Of a stretch of 7,518 nucleotides of DNA, positions 6,691 through 7,518 are shown piece by piece. The stretch lies in NCBI GenBank assembly GCA_036847245.1, contig DAIUAL010000162.1, forward strand, positions 1 to 7,518, written 5' to 3'. Numbering within the stretch: position 1 is the first letter of the stretch; every line of letters begins with the position of its first letter. Below the pieces are notes generated by a model. The model ran no database searches. It had not been told where the DNA came from and saw only the letters and a program-made list of their open reading frames with translations. This DNA comes from UBA4661 sp002405405. Lineage in GTDB: Bacteria > Bacteroidota > Ignavibacteria > Kapaibacteriales > UBA4661. The position numbers were made by a program, and so were the translations under genes.

Positions 6691-6694
6691 CCTC
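6691..6694 (-). promoter_or_regulatory. Shine-Dalgarno-like GAGG that decides the start of the 308-residue protein
   Basis: On the - strand, GAGG is followed by six Ts and then ATG (start at 6684). The motif and spacing fit a ribosome binding site and argue against the upstream in-frame ATG at 6696, which overlaps it. Most other genes in the window have no comparable site. Confidence 0.5.
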
Positions 6695-6716
6695 ATGAAA
6701 AGAGTGAAGAAAAAGG

Positions 6717-6733
6717 AAACGGAAAATCCGTTT
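6717..6733 (-). terminator. Short hairpin after the SusD-like gene, possible weak terminator or processing site
   Basis: A perfect 7-bp inverted repeat (AAACGGA at 6717-6723, TCCGTTT at 6727-6733) has a 3-base loop. It lies 11 bases after the SusD-like stop codon in the - strand direction. A pyrimidine-rich stretch follows it (CC, five Ts, CTTC), which is a poor U tract. It could be a weak terminator, an RNA-processing site or a 3'-end stabiliser that uncouples the expression of SusD from that of the next gene. It may also be a chance structure. Confidence 0.4.
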
Positions 6734-6744
6734 AAATAAGTTGA

Positions 6745-7518
6745 TTACGGGTTTAGTTCAATATTAGGGTTACCGCTAATCTCAACATCAGGAATTTTTG
6801 CAATTAAACGCCAGCTATTCCATGCTTGTCCTCGGATATTTGTTGCACGAATACGACGCAAATAGTGTAAACGATCTCCTTCAAACGCAAGTTCCAAGCG
6901 ACGTTCTCTACGAATAGCAGCAAGCAAGTTATCTTTACCGGTTGTTGAGTTGTCGGCACTCAAACCGGCACGTACACGTAGAGCATTATAGTCAGCTCTA
7001 ACCTCAGCATCGGGTCTTGCGAGTTCTGCTCCTGCCTCTGCGCGAATCAAAAGCATTTCAGGCAAGCGGATGATTGTAGTTGGTGCAACAGTAATATCAA
7101 ACTTATAAGAATATACACGAGGATCAAAACCATTTCTTTGGCGATACAATGCCTTGCGAGCATCATTATTAGGTATCGTTGATAGGAATGCCTGAAAATC
7201 ATCAGAGCAAGAGAAAGGAGCTGCACCAAAACGAGTAGAGCGATACATTCCAATCAATCCTGCACTACTGTTGTATTGCTCTGGTTGAGCAATTTGCATA
7301 ATAGCTTCCGGAGAATTTGGTGTAGTTAAAATTGTTGTCAAATCTGAATTCAGTGCAAAGCGAACACCACTACGATTTGCCTTAATCACTTTATCAGCAA
7401 AGTTATAAGCTTGCTGATGGTTTCCTTGTTGGAAATACACTCGAGCCAAATATGCAGAAGCCACAGATTTATAGCCACGCTCATTTGTTGGTGCATCCGC
7501 TAATAGCGCCTCCGCTTC
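6745..7518 (-). CDS. SusD/RagB family outer-membrane nutrient-binding protein, C-terminal half
   Basis: This is the C-terminal 257 residues of a SusD/RagB-family protein. Such proteins are lipoproteins that cap a SusC-type TonB-dependent transporter and hand over oligosaccharides. The frame is open to the window edge at 7518, so the GTG at 7464 is an internal valine and the true start, signal peptide and lipobox lie outside. The first visible residues form the tail of the TPR-like region (SAYLARVYFQQGNHQQAYNF). Family-typical C-terminal motifs follow: RLPEMLLIRAEA (visible residues 151-162), YNALRVRAGL, then the signature ERRLELAFEGDR (205-216) and the terminal IELNP. Together these make the family call firm. 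The context, upstream of a secreted glycan-binding protein and a GH13 amylase on the same strand, points to alpha-glucan uptake. A SusC-like gene is expected beyond the right edge. The substrate cannot be read from this fragment. Confidence 0.92.
   Translation of the reverse strand, partial: EAEALLADAPTNERGYKSVASAYLARVYFQQGNHQQAYNFADKVIKANRSGVRFALNSDLTTILTTPNSPEAIMQIAQPEQYNSSAGLIGMYRSTRFGAAPFSCSDDFQAFLSTIPNNDARKALYRQRNGFDPRVYSYKFDITVAPTTIIRLPEMLLIRAEAGAELARPDAEVRADYNALRVRAGLSADNSTTGKDNLLAAIRRERRLELAFEGDRLHYLRRIRATNIRGQAWNSWRLIAKIPDVEISGNPNIELNP

Overview
The window looks like part of a chromosome from the Bacteroidota/Chlorobiota superphylum, possibly a deep lineage such as Ignavibacteria or Kapabacteria. 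Three things suggest this. A SusD/RagB-family nutrient-binding protein is present. Two secreted proteins end in type IX secretion (T9SS) sorting tails. Shine-Dalgarno sites are weak or absent before most genes. The placement is inferred from gene content only; no rRNA or other phylogenetic marker was compared.

Layout. Left part, + strand (1-2704): the 3' end of a dimeric-type glycyl-tRNA synthetase gene, then ybaB (nucleoid-associated YbaB/EbfC protein) and recR (recombination mediator). These are followed by two small lipoprotein genes of unknown function that look like diverged paralogs. The first lipoprotein gene is broken by an apparent single-base deletion near 1705-1708 and is preceded by a 9-bp tandem repeat. 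A perfect 12-bp hairpin flanked by A and T runs (2727-2756) sits between the two convergent gene blocks and can terminate transcription from both sides. Right part, - strand (2783-7518): a polysaccharide-utilisation cluster read from right to left. It holds the C-terminal half of a SusD-like protein (cut by the window edge), a secreted 308-residue protein with a putative glycan-binding module and a T9SS tail, and a 956-residue secreted multidomain GH13 alpha-amylase with a T9SS tail.

How the genes may work together. The - strand genes fit a starch or alpha-glucan system. The T9SS-exported amylase and the smaller protein would bind and cut the glucan outside the outer membrane. The SusD-like lipoprotein, with a SusC-type transporter expected just beyond the right edge, would capture and import the oligosaccharides. 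The smaller secreted protein and the N-terminus of the amylase appear to share a homologous module of about 125 residues, which links them functionally. A strong terminator-like hairpin lies between these two genes, only about 23 bases before the amylase start, so amylase expression may depend on read-through. The + strand block is ordinary translation and DNA-maintenance housekeeping plus lineage-specific lipoproteins. I see no mobile element, CRISPR array, tRNA or rRNA gene, and no clearly new multi-gene system.
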